Shown: positions 7,301-16,681 of the stretch, in pieces
Position numbering within the stretch: position 1 is the first letter of the stretch
How the letters are laid out: each line of letters opens with the position of its first letter
NCBI GenBank assembly: GCA_018241505.1
Contig: JAFEDS010000016.1
Span: 62,001-126,000 of the forward strand
From: Pseudomonadota bacterium
Lineage (GTDB): Bacteria; Pseudomonadota; Gammaproteobacteria; Steroidobacterales; Steroidobacteraceae
Length of the DNA: 64,000 nucleotides
Direction: 5' to 3'
Notes under the pieces: model-generated
Told to the model about the DNA's origin: nothing
Databases searched by the model: none
What the model saw: only the letters and a program-made list of their open reading frames with translations
Made by a program: the position numbers and the translations under genes

Positions 7301-9497
7301 CGAAGTTGTAACGCGCGTTCAGGAAAAACTGGCGCGGTACCCCCTGGAACTGGGTGGCAAAGCCCAGCGCTCCGAAGTTGAGCGTCGAGTGGTAATAGTG
7401 CTGGTTGCTGCAGTTCTTGCACGAGGCAACCAACTGCCAGGTGGCCTCCGGCGACTCGTAGCCGATGGAGAAGTCGGTCAGGTTCGTCGCCGGCTCCAAT
7501 GCCGGTCCGGTGTTGTCGACATCGCCGTAATAGCGATTCTGATGCGAGAACGTGAGGTTGCTGATGACAGCTCCCAATGGAATCGGCACATGCGCGTTGT
7601 AGCCGACGGCACCGGAGAACTTTGGCGTACGCTTGACGGCGTTGGTAATCGGAAATTCCACATCGGGTGACAACCGTGTGTACTTCGCATCGATGGTTCC
7701 GCCATCCGCGAACAGGGTCAACACGGAGCTGACCCGCCATGCGAGCTCGGCTTCCACACCCTGGCTGCGCATGCCGGCCGCGTTCACGGTCACAAATCCG
7801 CCCGTCGCCGGATTGATGGCCGTGACAATGAAGTCCGTGTAGTCGGCGCGGTAGTACGTCAGGTTGGCGCGTACGGCATGGTCGAACCATTCACTCTTGA
7901 TACCGACTTCCGTGGAGCGCACCTTTTCCGGTTTCACATTGACGAAGTCGCGCGAGTCCGTGACGCGGGAATTCCAGCCGCCGCTCTTGAAGCCTTTCGT
8001 CCAACTGACAAAGCCCAGGATGTCGTGCGTGAGCTGATAGTCCGCGCCCAGCTTGGGAGTGAATTGCGAGTACGTTGGGTGGATGTCAGTTCCGTTGGCT
8101 GCGACGTCCGCCGTGTCGTACGCGAGCAGCAGGGGACCGTGCGCGCCGGGATACGCCGCCGGTGCATAGTCGGGAATCGTACCGGGCAGCGAAATCGGCA
8201 GAACCACATACTCACTCACATCCACAGTCTTTTTCTCGTGGGTGTAACGGCCGCCGGCGGTCAGTGACAGCGCATCGGTCGCATGCCAGGTCAACTGGGT
8301 GAAACCGGCGTAGCTGTCCGTGTCGTTGTGCAGGTCGCGCATGAAGTTGCCGGCCACCAGGCCGCCAAACAGGAACAACTGATCGCCGATAAACGAGCGG
8401 TTTTCCTCCTTCATGTAGAAGAGACCCGCCAGCCAGTCGAGGCTCGCCACCTTGCCGCTCAGAGTGAATTCCTGGCTGTACTGGCGGTGATTGCTCAGGT
8501 TCGGAATGGCATAGAACGGCACCGGCGCCTTGTCGGAAACATCGGTGAAAAATCCCTGGTCCAGGTCGCGGATGCCCGTAATGGATTCGAGCTGCATGCC
8601 GCCGAATTTGAACAGGCCATTCAGGGTGAAGGCCCGGCTGATGGCCTGGGCAAACTGATTCGGCAAGCCACTCGAGACCGTGTACAGATTCTGATGCATC
8701 GCCGCACGATCGGTGGGGTCGGAACCGAGCACTTCCTCTCCGGAATCCTTCACCCATTCCACGGAGGCCGTTATGTCGGCCGCATCGCCCGGCGCCCAGC
8801 GCAACTGACCCCTGACACCGTTGGTCTGGGGGGCCCAGGCTTCCTGGCCGGTGGCGACATTGTTGATAAAACCATCGTTCTGGCGCATCGATACGGCCGA
8901 GACCTGGCCGAAGAGAGTGTCCGTGAGCGGCACATTGAGACTGGCATCCACCTGGTAGCGGTTGTACTCGAACTCATAGCCCGCATCCACGTGCCCCTGG
9001 AACGATGAGCCGGGCTTCTGGGTGATGATCTTCACCGCCCCTCCGGATGTGTTGCGGCCATAGAGCGTGCCCTGCGGCCCGCGCAACACTTCGATCCGGT
9101 CCACGTCATACAGAAGGGTGTTGTTGGCGATCTGCCGCGCCACATAAACACCGTCAATGTAGGTGCCGACGGCCGGATCGGAGGTGGCAATCGATTCGTC
9201 CTGGCCAACACCGCGGAGGAAAAACGACGTAGCGGTCCCCAGGCCCACATTGTTGCTGCCTGACAGGTTGGGGACCTGTCGGACCAGGTCCAGGGTGTTC
9301 AGGATCTGCTTGCTTTCCAGATCGCTGGCGGTGAGCGCCGTCACCGATACCGGCACACTCTGCAGCGACGCTGACACGCGCTCGGCGGTTACGGTGATTT
9401 CCTCCAGCGTTGCACCTTCTTGTGCACGGGAGGGAGCAATGAATGCGGACAGCAGCCCCAGGGTGAAACAGAGCCGGCAAAAGAACAACCCGCGCAT
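7287..9497 (-). CDS. TonB-dependent outer-membrane receptor
   Basis: A 736-residue receptor. There is a signal peptide to about residue 25 (ending PSRA-QEG), a TonB box EEITVTAERV at ~32-41, a plug domain with VPNLSGSNNV and DGVYVARQ...RIEVLRGPQGTLYGRN, then a long beta barrel ending in a strand with YNFGGRH. The start at 9497 has GGGAGGT just upstream. It resembles the iron-independent catabolic receptors of proteobacteria that import large organic substrates rather than siderophores. The 153-base gap upstream and the downstream overlap with the OYE gene make receptor plus reductase one transcription unit. Confidence 0.9.
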   Translation of the reverse strand: MRGLFFCRLCFTLGLLSAFIAPSRAQEGATLEEITVTAERVSASLQSVPVSVTALTASDLESKQILNTLDLVRQVPNLSGSNNVGLGTATSFFLRGVGQDESIATSDPAVGTYIDGVYVARQIANNTLLYDVDRIEVLRGPQGTLYGRNTSGGAVKIITQKPGSSFQGHVDAGYEFEYNRYQVDASLNVPLTDTLFGQVSAVSMRQNDGFINNVATGQEAWAPQTNGVRGQLRWAPGDAADITASVEWVKDSGEEVLGSDPTDRAAMHQNLYTVSSGLPNQFAQAISRAFTLNGLFKFGGMQLESITGIRDLDQGFFTDVSDKAPVPFYAIPNLSNHRQYSQEFTLSGKVASLDWLAGLFYMKEENRSFIGDQLFLFGGLVAGNFMRDLHNDTDSYAGFTQLTWHATDALSLTAGGRYTHEKKTVDVSEYVVLPISLPGTIPDYAPAAYPGAHGPLLLAYDTADVAANGTDIHPTYSQFTPKLGADYQLTHDILGFVSWTKGFKSGGWNSRVTDSRDFVNVKPEKVRSTEVGIKSEWFDHAVRANLTYYRADYTDFIVTAINPATGGFVTVNAAGMRSQGVEAELAWRVSSVLTLFADGGTIDAKYTRLSPDVEFPITNAVKRTPKFSGAVGYNAHVPIPLGAVISNLTFSHQNRYYGDVDNTGPALEPATNLTDFSIGYESPEATWQLVASCKNCSNQHYYHSTLNFGALGFATQFQGVPRQFFLNARYNFGGRH

Positions 9498-9524
9498 ATG
9501 ACCTCCCAGCCCCCGCTGATAAGG

Positions 9525-9536
9525 AAATAATTATTT
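9525..9536. promoter_or_regulatory. AT-rich palindrome before TonB receptor
   Basis: AAATAATTATTT is a perfect 12-bp palindrome, extended imperfectly to GAAATAATTATTTTC, 28 bases before the receptor start, in a locally AT-rich patch. It may be part of the promoter or a repressor site. It does not match a full Fur box. Confidence 0.35.
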
Positions 9537-9650
9537 TCGTAATTTACTGAGAATGAATCATTTTACTTTCACTGGCAAGTGTGGGGGGAATACCACGCGG
9601 GCACGGTACAGCCTCCGGCAGCCGGATTCGGACGCGGGGATGGCCGGGAG

Positions 9651-11429
9651 TCAGAAGCCGGGCGGTGTCTCGTCCCTGACGTTCAAGGTGCGCTCGAGCG
9701 TAAGGCCAACACGCGCGATCGTCCCTTCATCGAACAGCCGGCCGATGAGGGTCACGCCGTGCGGGACACGCCGGGGTGGGTCGAATTTGGGCAGTGGGTG
9801 TGCCGGGTCGGGCGCCCAGTCGCTGCGTGCCTGGACCACCTTCACAAAGCCTGCGCGCAGAGTGAGCGACGGGTGGCCGGTGAAATTGCTGATGGTGAGC
9901 ATCTCGTCGCGCAGCGCAGGCACGAGCAGCACATCGACCTGTTTGAAGATTCGTTCCATTTCCAACGCTACGGCACGCCGCATGCGATCCGCCTGGACGA
10001 AATCGACAGCCGACACAAACCGGGACTGGCGAAAAGTGTTGGGCCAGGCATCCGGAGATTGCATTTTCAAGGCATCCACCTGGTGACCGAGGGTGAGGTC
10101 CTCGAAAGCGGCCGCCGACTCGGCAAACAGAATGGCATTGAGGCTGCCATACGGCCAGTCGGGAATCGACACCGCGACCGGTTGCAGCCCGATCTTGCCA
10201 AGAGTCGCCAACACAGCGCGATCGACTTCCGTTGCGGGAGCTTCTTTCATCCAACCGGGGAAATAACCAACCCGCAAGCCGCTGACAGGGGCAGTCGCAT
10301 CGAAGTCCAGGTGACTGTTCACGCTGGCGAGATCACCCGCATCCGGGCCCGAGATCGCCTGAAGCACGAGCATGGTGTCCTCCACGCTGCGTGCCATGGG
10401 GCCTAACTTGTCGAGAGACCATGACAGTGTCATGGCGCCAGTGCGCGGAACCCGGCCGAAAGTTGGACGCAAGCCGTTGACACCACAGCGCATGGTGGGA
10501 TCGACGATGCTTCCTTCAGTCTCGCTACCGATGGCAAAACCTACGAGCCCCGCGGCTGTCGCCGCGCCGGGGCCTGCGCTCGAGCCGCCTGAGCCTTCCT
10601 CCAGCAGCCACGGGTTCATGGTCTGCCCACCAAACCACACGTCATTGAGGGCAAGTGCGCCCAGCGACAGTTTCGCGATGAGCACGGCGCCCGCTGCGTG
10701 CAAGCGCCGCACGACTGCGGCATCCTGAGTTGGTACGCGGTCTTTGAAAGGCTCCGCGCCGTAGGTAGTCGCAATCGACGCGGTGTCGAGCAGGTCTTTG
10801 CCGCCCCAGGGAATTCCGTGCAGGGGGCCACGATACTTGCCGGCGGCGATTTCACGATCGGCCTGCCTGGCCTGGGTGAGCGCAAGCTCACGAGTCAACG
10901 TAATGACGCAACGCAATTTCGGATCGAACCGGGCGATGCGTTTCAAATAGATTTCAGTCAGCCGCTCGGAGGTGAGCTTGCGTGTTTCAACCCAACGCGC
11001 GAGCTTCCACAATGGCGCGAAAGCGATCTGCGCATCCGAGCTCGGAACAGCGCCCGCATCGCGCCCGCTGCGTATGAAACGGTCCCGCTGCGGAACCGGG
11101 CCGTGATCCGGAAGCACGGGATTCCAGGTTGAGAACGGGGCTAGCGTCGTTGGCAGCGCGACCTTGCGCGGCCCGACGCGCCGCTCATACAGCGCGGCCA
11201 TGCTGTTACGCCAGTTATCTGCGGCAATCTTGCGTTCCGCCGGCGTCAGTTCAACTTGTACGAGCTTTTCGGCGGCCTTGAAGGTGGACGCGTCCACTTC
11301 GGGCCCAACCGCGGGTGCGGTGCCGAACGCAGGCGGCGTCCCCACTGCCGGCGTCTGTTCAGCAGCGGCGGCCGCCGAGCTGACAATGGCGGCCGAGGTC
11401 AGGAGAAATTCGCGGCGGGATTTTGACAT
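9651..11429 (-). CDS. Tat-exported amidase-signature hydrolase
   Basis: A 592-residue amidase. The start was set at 11429, where MSKSRREFLLTSAAIVSSAA forms a twin-arginine signal (SRREFLL plus hydrophobic stretch); upstream in-frame codons overlap the peptidase gene. The amidase-signature triad is visible as WGGKDLL (Lys, ~210), GGSSAGPG (cis-Ser, ~283) and ETEGSIVDP (nucleophile Ser, ~307). The N-terminal ~140 residues before the core are extra. It should hydrolyse an amide in the periplasm. The gene begins seven bases after the peptidase stop, so peptidase and amidase are probably co-expressed for scavenging of peptides or amides. Confidence 0.88.
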   Translation of the reverse strand: MSKSRREFLLTSAAIVSSAAAAAEQTPAVGTPPAFGTAPAVGPEVDASTFKAAEKLVQVELTPAERKIAADNWRNSMAALYERRVGPRKVALPTTLAPFSTWNPVLPDHGPVPQRDRFIRSGRDAGAVPSSDAQIAFAPLWKLARWVETRKLTSERLTEIYLKRIARFDPKLRCVITLTRELALTQARQADREIAAGKYRGPLHGIPWGGKDLLDTASIATTYGAEPFKDRVPTQDAAVVRRLHAAGAVLIAKLSLGALALNDVWFGGQTMNPWLLEEGSGGSSAGPGAATAAGLVGFAIGSETEGSIVDPTMRCGVNGLRPTFGRVPRTGAMTLSWSLDKLGPMARSVEDTMLVLQAISGPDAGDLASVNSHLDFDATAPVSGLRVGYFPGWMKEAPATEVDRAVLATLGKIGLQPVAVSIPDWPYGSLNAILFAESAAAFEDLTLGHQVDALKMQSPDAWPNTFRQSRFVSAVDFVQADRMRRAVALEMERIFKQVDVLLVPALRDEMLTISNFTGHPSLTLRAGFVKVVQARSDWAPDPAHPLPKFDPPRRVPHGVTLIGRLFDEGTIARVGLTLERTLNVRDETPPGF

Positions 11430-11436
11430 GTTGGGA

Positions 11437-12828
11437 TTATCGCTTGGGCAGTTGCGGGGCGGGCACAACGGTAAGACTGCGGTGCCCGGCGGCATCGACC
11501 GACCTGACACCCCAGAGCACATTGTCCTTTGAAATCGGCAGCGTCACTTTCCGGTCGGTCACGGTTATCGACCGCTGCCACTGCGGCGCCGTCAGCTCGC
11601 GCCAGACCACCTCGTAGTGAGCGCCGGGAGCCTCGCCTTCCCATAACAGCGTGGTGTTGTTATCCAGGTCGGTGGTCACCAACTGGGGATTCGCAGGCGG
11701 CGGCGGTGCGGCAGCGAGCGTGGCAAGCGTCGCCGCATTGAGCCTGGCAACCTGCGCGACGTAGCGGAAGTCCACGAATTTGATCAGGTCACCATACTCC
11801 ACGCCGTTGTCGGTGCGCAGATTCTGATGTTGGTGATTGAAGTCTTCGCGCCATTCGGTGAAGCGGACCGCGGTAAAGCCTTCCTGGTTGAACGAGGTAT
11901 GGTCGCCGCCGCGCAGAAAGCGGTCGCGCCGGAACTCGAGCTGCGCCCGGAATCGTGCGCTGTAGGTGGCACCCACATCGTCAATCGCACGCGCCAGCTC
12001 GCGCGACGGCGAGTCGCTCGCGTAGCCCAATGAGTCGAGCTGCTTCGCCTGTTCAGGAGTCGCCGTAGCGGGGATGCCTTCCGAGAAGACACGCACCACC
12101 GATTTGTCCTGCAGCCGCTCGCCGGGGGTGGTATTGCCGCCGACAATGTCATTGTTCAGAACGCCCTCGAGTTGCCACCCTGCGGATTTCGCCAATTGGG
12201 CCAGGTGACGGCTGCCGACGAGGCCCTGCTCTTCTCCAGCCACAGCCACGAACACGAGAGTTGCGGCAGGCTTCAGCTTCGAAAGTACGTGCGCGGAGGC
12301 GAGACTGACGGCAACACCCGAAGCATCGTCATTTGCGCCGGGCGCCTCACCGCGCGCGTCGAAATTGTCGCTGTTGCGCGAGTCGTAGTGGCCTGTCACC
12401 AGGTACATGCGCTTGCTCTGAGCGGGGTCCGAGCCACGCAGAACGGCATACACATTGGTCAAAGTCGTGGGTTGCGGAATTCGATTCTGGGGAGGCGCGG
12501 TGAACACATCCCGCTTGACCTCGAGGCAACCGCCACATTCAGCGGAATAGCGTTTGAGCTCCGCTTCAATCCAGTCAGCGGCCGCATTGATGCCCTGGCC
12601 ACTCGGCAGGTCCTTCTCCATGCTCGACAAGGTGCTGCGAGTATGAAAAGCAACCAGGGTTCGGATGGTGTGCTCGATTTCAGTCGCTGAAACCTGGTCG
12701 AGCGCCCGGGCAATGGCCGGATCCGGTTTCGCCGGCCGGATAGGAGCACCCGCGACATCCAGATCGCGGGCCGACACCGCCGTCACGACGGGTAAGCACA
12801 GTGCCAACAGCAGACTTCTCCGCAACAT
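11437..12828 (-). CDS. secreted M28-family metallopeptidase
   Basis: A 463-residue exported peptidase starting MLRRSLLLALCLPVVTAVSA, a Sec signal. Metal and catalytic residues are visible: GHYDSRN (His, ~144), NDDASG (bridging Asp, ~167), GEEQG (Glu pair, ~199) and GDHTSFN (His, ~309). The last ~75 residues (PQLVTTDLDNNTTLLW onward) look like a fibronectin-III-type accessory domain. M28 enzymes are di-zinc aminopeptidases or carboxypeptidases acting on short peptides. It lies directly upstream of the Tat amidase and divergent from a YafY-type regulator that may control it. Confidence 0.88.
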   Translation of the reverse strand: MLRRSLLLALCLPVVTAVSARDLDVAGAPIRPAKPDPAIARALDQVSATEIEHTIRTLVAFHTRSTLSSMEKDLPSGQGINAAADWIEAELKRYSAECGGCLEVKRDVFTAPPQNRIPQPTTLTNVYAVLRGSDPAQSKRMYLVTGHYDSRNSDNFDARGEAPGANDDASGVAVSLASAHVLSKLKPAATLVFVAVAGEEQGLVGSRHLAQLAKSAGWQLEGVLNNDIVGGNTTPGERLQDKSVVRVFSEGIPATATPEQAKQLDSLGYASDSPSRELARAIDDVGATYSARFRAQLEFRRDRFLRGGDHTSFNQEGFTAVRFTEWREDFNHQHQNLRTDNGVEYGDLIKFVDFRYVAQVARLNAATLATLAAAPPPPANPQLVTTDLDNNTTLLWEGEAPGAHYEVVWRELTAPQWQRSITVTDRKVTLPISKDNVLWGVRSVDAAGHRSLTVVPAPQLPKR

Positions 12829-12858
12829 CCCTCGTCCCCCATTTGCGCATTGACTGGC

Positions 12859-12868
12859 GGTTGCAACC
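12859..12868. promoter_or_regulatory. palindrome in divergent peptidase/YafY region
   Basis: GGTTGCAACC is a perfect 10-bp palindrome about midway in the 97-base region between the M28 peptidase and the YafY-type regulator, followed by TATAAC at 12877. It is a plausible operator for the neighbouring regulator, but short. Confidence 0.3.
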
Positions 12869-12925
12869 ACTGGAACTATAACGGTTTGGCGCGCCGCTGC
12901 GCTGGTCGGGGAACGTCCTAACGCA

Positions 12926-13627
12926 ATGGTCAGCCGCACATCCCGTCTTTTCTTGCTGTTGGATGCTCTGCGTGGGCAGCGGCGACCCGTTGCGGCAACT
13001 CGCCTCGCAGAAGCCCTCTCGGTTTCGTTGCGCACCATCTATCGTGATATCGGCACGTTGGTCGAGCTCGGCGCCCCTATCGATGGCGAGGCCGGCGTGG
13101 GCTACGTGCTACGTGCGGGATTCTTTCTTCCGCCCCTCATGTTCAATGAGGATGAAATCGATGCGCTCGTACTCGGTGCCCGCTGGGTGGAGCACCAGGG
13201 CGACGCTGCCCTGACACGGGCTGCCGCCACCGCGCTGGCCAAAATCGCGACTGCCTCACCACGTGACCTGCGCGACGGCATCGCAGAGACAGGACTATGG
13301 GCTCCGATGTTCAGAGGCGCGCGGACCGTAGCGCCGCCACTGCAGCCGATTCGGGAGGCCATCCGTCGGGAGCACAAGGTCCGGATCGCGTACGTGAATG
13401 AATCCGGCGAGGCCAGCGAGCGGGTGATCTGGCCGATTGTCCTGGCATTTCTCGAGAAAACTCAGATGGTGGCCGCCTGGTGCGAGCTGAGAAACGGGTT
13501 CCGGCATTTCCGGGCCGACCGCATCCGCGCGCTCACTCCCCTGCGGCTGCGCTATCCCATTCGGCGGGTCGTGCTGGTCAAACAATGGCGTGCGGAGCAG
13601 AAGATTGCGCGGCCTTCCGAATGCTGA
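12926..13627 (+). CDS. YafY-type HTH/WYL transcriptional regulator
   Basis: A 233-residue regulator. The N-terminal helix-turn-helix (RLFLLLDALRGQRRPVAATR through SVSLRTIYRDIGTL, residues ~5-45) is the HTH_11 winged helix of the DeoR-like YafY group. The C-terminal WYL-type ligand-sensing region contains HKVRIAYVNESGE and MVAAWCELRNGFRHFRADRI. It is divergent from the M28/amidase genes across 97 bases and only 70 bases upstream of a glutathione transferase. Ligand unknown. Confidence 0.85.
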   Translation: MVSRTSRLFLLLDALRGQRRPVAATRLAEALSVSLRTIYRDIGTLVELGAPIDGEAGVGYVLRAGFFLPPLMFNEDEIDALVLGARWVEHQGDAALTRAAATALAKIATASPRDLRDGIAETGLWAPMFRGARTVAPPLQPIREAIRREHKVRIAYVNESGEASERVIWPIVLAFLEKTQMVAAWCELRNGFRHFRADRIRALTPLRLRYPIRRVVLVKQWRAEQKIARPSEC

Positions 13628-13697
13628 CAGAACTTGTCAGCAGCCTGCCTCAGACTGCGACCGCATTGAGACCAAGCACTTCCGAGGCATCCGAATC

Positions 13698-14327
13698 ATG
13701 CGGCTCTATCACCACCCATTTTCTTCCAACGCCCGTCGCGCGGTCATCACCGCATTCGAGCTGAATGCTCCAGTCGAGCTCGTGTTGGTGGACCTGCTGA
13801 AGCGCGAGCAGCGGCAACCAGCCTTTCTGGCCAGGAATCCCGCCGGGCGGGTGCCGGTTCTCGAGGACGGCGCCGTCATCCTTCCCGAGTCGTACGCGAT
13901 CATGCTGTATCTTGCGGCAAAATCGGCCGGTCAAAGCCTCTATCCGGCCGACGTACAGTCGCAAGCCCAGGTCAATCGATGGATATTCTGGTGCGCGGCG
14001 CACTTTCAGCCTGCCATCTCCGTGCTGACCTGGGAGCACGTTGTCAAGAAGGCGCTGAACCTGGGCGAGCCGGACGCGGCGGAAATCAGGCGTGGGGAAA
14101 GACTGGTGCAGGAAACGGCCGCGCTGCTCGACTCCCATCTCGCGAGCCGCGAATGGGTGGCCGGTCACAACATCACCCTGGCCGATATTTCACTGGCCAC
14201 GCCGCTCATGACCCTGAAGTCGGCAAAGCTGCCGGTGCAGGAGTTCAAGCACCTGCAGAGCTGGTTCACCCGCATGGCGGCGCGTGACTCCTGGCAAAGG
14301 ACCAACCCGCCTGCCACTATTGCGTAA
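13698..14327 (+). CDS. glutathione S-transferase family protein
   Basis: A 209-residue protein starting MRLYHHPFSSNARRAVITA. The N-terminal thioredoxin-like domain includes NPAGRVPVLEDG (cis-Pro) and LPESYAIMLYLA (the glutathione gamma-Glu contact, ES). The all-helical C-terminal domain follows, with HNITLADISLATPL (N-capping box). The start at 13698 was chosen because the family N-terminus begins there; the in-frame extension to 13590 overlaps the upstream gene. It likely conjugates or reduces with glutathione in the cytoplasm. Confidence 0.88.
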   Translation: MRLYHHPFSSNARRAVITAFELNAPVELVLVDLLKREQRQPAFLARNPAGRVPVLEDGAVILPESYAIMLYLAAKSAGQSLYPADVQSQAQVNRWIFWCAAHFQPAISVLTWEHVVKKALNLGEPDAAEIRRGERLVQETAALLDSHLASREWVAGHNITLADISLATPLMTLKSAKLPVQEFKHLQSWFTRMAARDSWQRTNPPATIA

Positions 14328-14350
14328 ACGGACTCTTCGATGCGGGACGA

Positions 14351-15997
14351 TTGAGCAGCATTCCCCCTGACGAGCCGGCGGCGCTCGCGGCCGCCTGGCA
14401 ACTGCAACACAGTGGCAACTTCGTTGCCGCGTTCGATCTTGCGCAGGAAGGCCTCAACCGCTGGCCCGACTCGCAGCCGTTACAACACGTGTCGATCCTT
14501 GCGCTGGCTTCGTGCGGCTCGACCGATGCCGCGCTGTCTGCGTTTCGGGCAAGCACGCTGGCTGGGACCGACAATGAGGATTTCCTGGCGCTCGAGGCTC
14601 GACTTCTCAAGGACCTCGCCTTCAAAAGCCCGGCCCACGCGGCTCAGCCACAGCTCGCAGCCGCCGCCACGGCCTATGAGCGAATTGCGCAGCGGACCGG
14701 TGGTCACTACACCGCGCAAAACGCCGCATTGTTGTGGAAGTTGGCGGGTGTCGATGCACAGGCCACCCGGTTGGCGTCGGCAGTGCTTGCTGATCTCAGT
14801 GCGCCCGGTGCTCCCGCCGATGCGCAGGCGGCCTACTTTCATTGGGCAACACTGGCTGAGGCCGCTCTCGTCCTGGGTGATCGCGAGAAGCTCGAGGACG
14901 CGGTCAGCAACGCAAATCCATTGTGTCGGTCCAACTTGTGGGCACGCGCGCGCACTCTCACGCAAATGCGGCGATTGCTGGTTTCGCGGCCGGAGTTCAC
15001 TGACATCGTAGAACGCTGGTATCGGCCGTCGGTGGGGCTAGTGCTCAGTCGGGATCAAACTCCGCCGCGGACCGGGGTCTGCGCAGCGCCAGCCCTTGCG
15101 TATGCGGTGGGTGAGGATCCTGACAACTGCTGGCAACAACTCAAAACGCAAGGGATCGGGCTGCACGTCATCGATGCCCATCGATCGGTGACCCGGCACG
15201 CATCAGGCCATCTCGATGGTCATACATGGTCCAGCCTGCTGTTGGATGAAGACGATGATGCGCGGCGCGCGTGCGCCGAAGCAGCGCTCGGCCTGTCGCT
15301 TGGACTTGCGGACGCAATGCAGGCTCCCTGGGTTGTCTTCGATCCCGCCGCCGCGGCCTGGCGCCCCTGTCAGGATCGCGACCGTGTCAGCCTGGTGGCC
15401 CAATATACTCACAACACAGCCCGGCCCAGCCCCGCCCGGTTTGGAATCCTGTTCGCCGATGCCGTCGGCTACTCAAACCTCAGCAGTGCCGATACGCGGC
15501 GCTACTGGACGAAGCTGTTGCCTGAAGCGGTGTTACCCGTGCTGCGACGCCATTCCGGATCGGTGGTGTTTCGCAAGACGTGGGGGGATGCCATCCATGT
15601 TGTTTTCAAATCCGCCGCCGCGGCCGCGCGCGCGGCGCTCGAAATGAATGCCGCGACCGCAAAGCTGGCGGAAGAGCTCGAATTCGGCCGGCGCCTGGAA
15701 TTTCGGATGGCGGTGCACTTCGGCAGGGCCGACAGCAACCTCGACCCGATAGAGGAAGCACCGACTTTCTACGGCCCGCAACTGTCATTGGCCGCGCGCA
15801 TCGTGCCGGTTGCTCCTCCGGGTGGCGTGTTTGTAACCGAGACCTGTGCCGCGCAATTGAGCCTCGAAGGTGTCACCGACATCGACTGCGCCTACATCGG
15901 CACAACGAGCCTGGCAAAGGACTATGGTCGGATGCGCCTGCTCACTCTGACTTCCCCGCCGCCAGCCCCTGGAGCGCGGCCTCATCCAGGATTGTGA
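14351..15997 (+). CDS. soluble class III nucleotide cyclase with TPR-like N-terminus
   Basis: A ~548-residue protein, probable TTG start (the ATG at 14340 runs into a stop after four codons). Residues ~1-200 are alpha-helical and TPR-like (AAAWQLQHSGNFVAAFDLAQ, GLNRWPDSQPLQHVS). The C-terminal ~190 residues are a class III cyclase domain: FADAVGYS (first metal Asp, ~366), WGDAIHVVF (second Asp, ~411) and LSLAARI (~480). The transition-state Asn that normally stands two residues before Ala-Arg is replaced by Ser, so activity may be weak. No membrane segment is seen. Its 3' end overlaps a convergent CRP-like gene by 56 bases. Confidence 0.75.
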   Translation: MSSIPPDEPAALAAAWQLQHSGNFVAAFDLAQEGLNRWPDSQPLQHVSILALASCGSTDAALSAFRASTLAGTDNEDFLALEARLLKDLAFKSPAHAAQPQLAAAATAYERIAQRTGGHYTAQNAALLWKLAGVDAQATRLASAVLADLSAPGAPADAQAAYFHWATLAEAALVLGDREKLEDAVSNANPLCRSNLWARARTLTQMRRLLVSRPEFTDIVERWYRPSVGLVLSRDQTPPRTGVCAAPALAYAVGEDPDNCWQQLKTQGIGLHVIDAHRSVTRHASGHLDGHTWSSLLLDEDDDARRACAEAALGLSLGLADAMQAPWVVFDPAAAAWRPCQDRDRVSLVAQYTHNTARPSPARFGILFADAVGYSNLSSADTRRYWTKLLPEAVLPVLRRHSGSVVFRKTWGDAIHVVFKSAAAAARAALEMNAATAKLAEELEFGRRLEFRMAVHFGRADSNLDPIEEAPTFYGPQLSLAARIVPVAPPGGVFVTETCAAQLSLEGVTDIDCAYIGTTSLAKDYGRMRLLTLTSPPPAPGARPHPGL

Positions 15998-16634
15998 CTT
16001 TGCCGCGACCCACATCAACCCAACCCCGGGTGCGCCATTCCTGTAGATACTGATTGACGGCCTGGCGCGAGAGTCCGAGGAAACGCCCCAGCTCCTCCTG
16101 CGAGATCGCCAGTTGGACTCCCTTCGGGACGGGCCGTCCATGCAAGTTCGCAAGGCTCAGAAGGCGCCGTACCAGCCGTGTCGGCACGGTCAGCAGCGCC
16201 GAGTCTTCCACCCAACCGCTGGTCCAACGAATGCGCTGACAGAGCAACTGCAGCAGGTGAATTGCGAGCGCCGGCTCCCGCTGTAACAGGGCGAGAAACT
16301 GGGCGCGGGGGATGATCATCAGTTCGCAGCTCGAGGTCGCGGTGGCGGTGGCGGTCCGCGACTGGCCGTCCAGAAGCGCGATCTCACCGAACGTATCGCC
16401 GGGCTCCATGATGTTCAGAAACATCTCCCTGCCCTCGCGAGTGCTGGCGCTGATGCGTACCTGGCCGGTCACGACACCATAAAGCGCATCCCCAGGGTCT
16501 CCCTGCGAAAACACGATGGCGCCGTCTGCGTAGACACGCCGGACCGCCAGACCCCCTATCTGCTGGATGGTCGCTGCGGAAAGCCCGCGAAACAGGCGGT
16601 TACGCTCGAGAAGGGTCTGCACCGACAAAGCCAT
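15942..16634 (-). CDS. CRP/FNR-family transcriptional regulator (copy 1)
   Basis: A 230-residue regulator starting MALSVQTLLERNRLF. The cyclic-nucleotide domain has FGEIALLDGQSRTATATA, retaining the Glu, Arg and Thr/Ser that bind cAMP in E. coli CRP. The C-terminal helix-turn-helix ISQEELGRFLGLSRQAVNQ aligns without gaps to CRP, giving S-R-Q-A-V-N-Q where CRP has S179-R-E-T-V-G-R185. Arg180 is kept; Glu181 is Gln. There is no Cys cluster of the FNR type. It is convergent with a cyclase gene and divergent from urcA, with a TGTCAG-N4-CTGACA palindrome in the shared upstream region. Confidence 0.9.
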   Translation of the reverse strand: MALSVQTLLERNRLFRGLSAATIQQIGGLAVRRVYADGAIVFSQGDPGDALYGVVTGQVRISASTREGREMFLNIMEPGDTFGEIALLDGQSRTATATATSSCELMIIPRAQFLALLQREPALAIHLLQLLCQRIRWTSGWVEDSALLTVPTRLVRRLLSLANLHGRPVPKGVQLAISQEELGRFLGLSRQAVNQYLQEWRTRGWVDVGRGKVTILDEAALQGLAAGKSE

Positions 16635-16681
16635 GAATGAACGCCTTCGCACCCGGAAACCTGCCGAAGCATAGCGGCTTG

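Noticed and set aside
9525-9536. Fur box before the TonB receptor
   Set aside because: Only the AT-rich palindrome is present; the 19-bp GATAATGATAATCATTATC pattern is not matched well enough.
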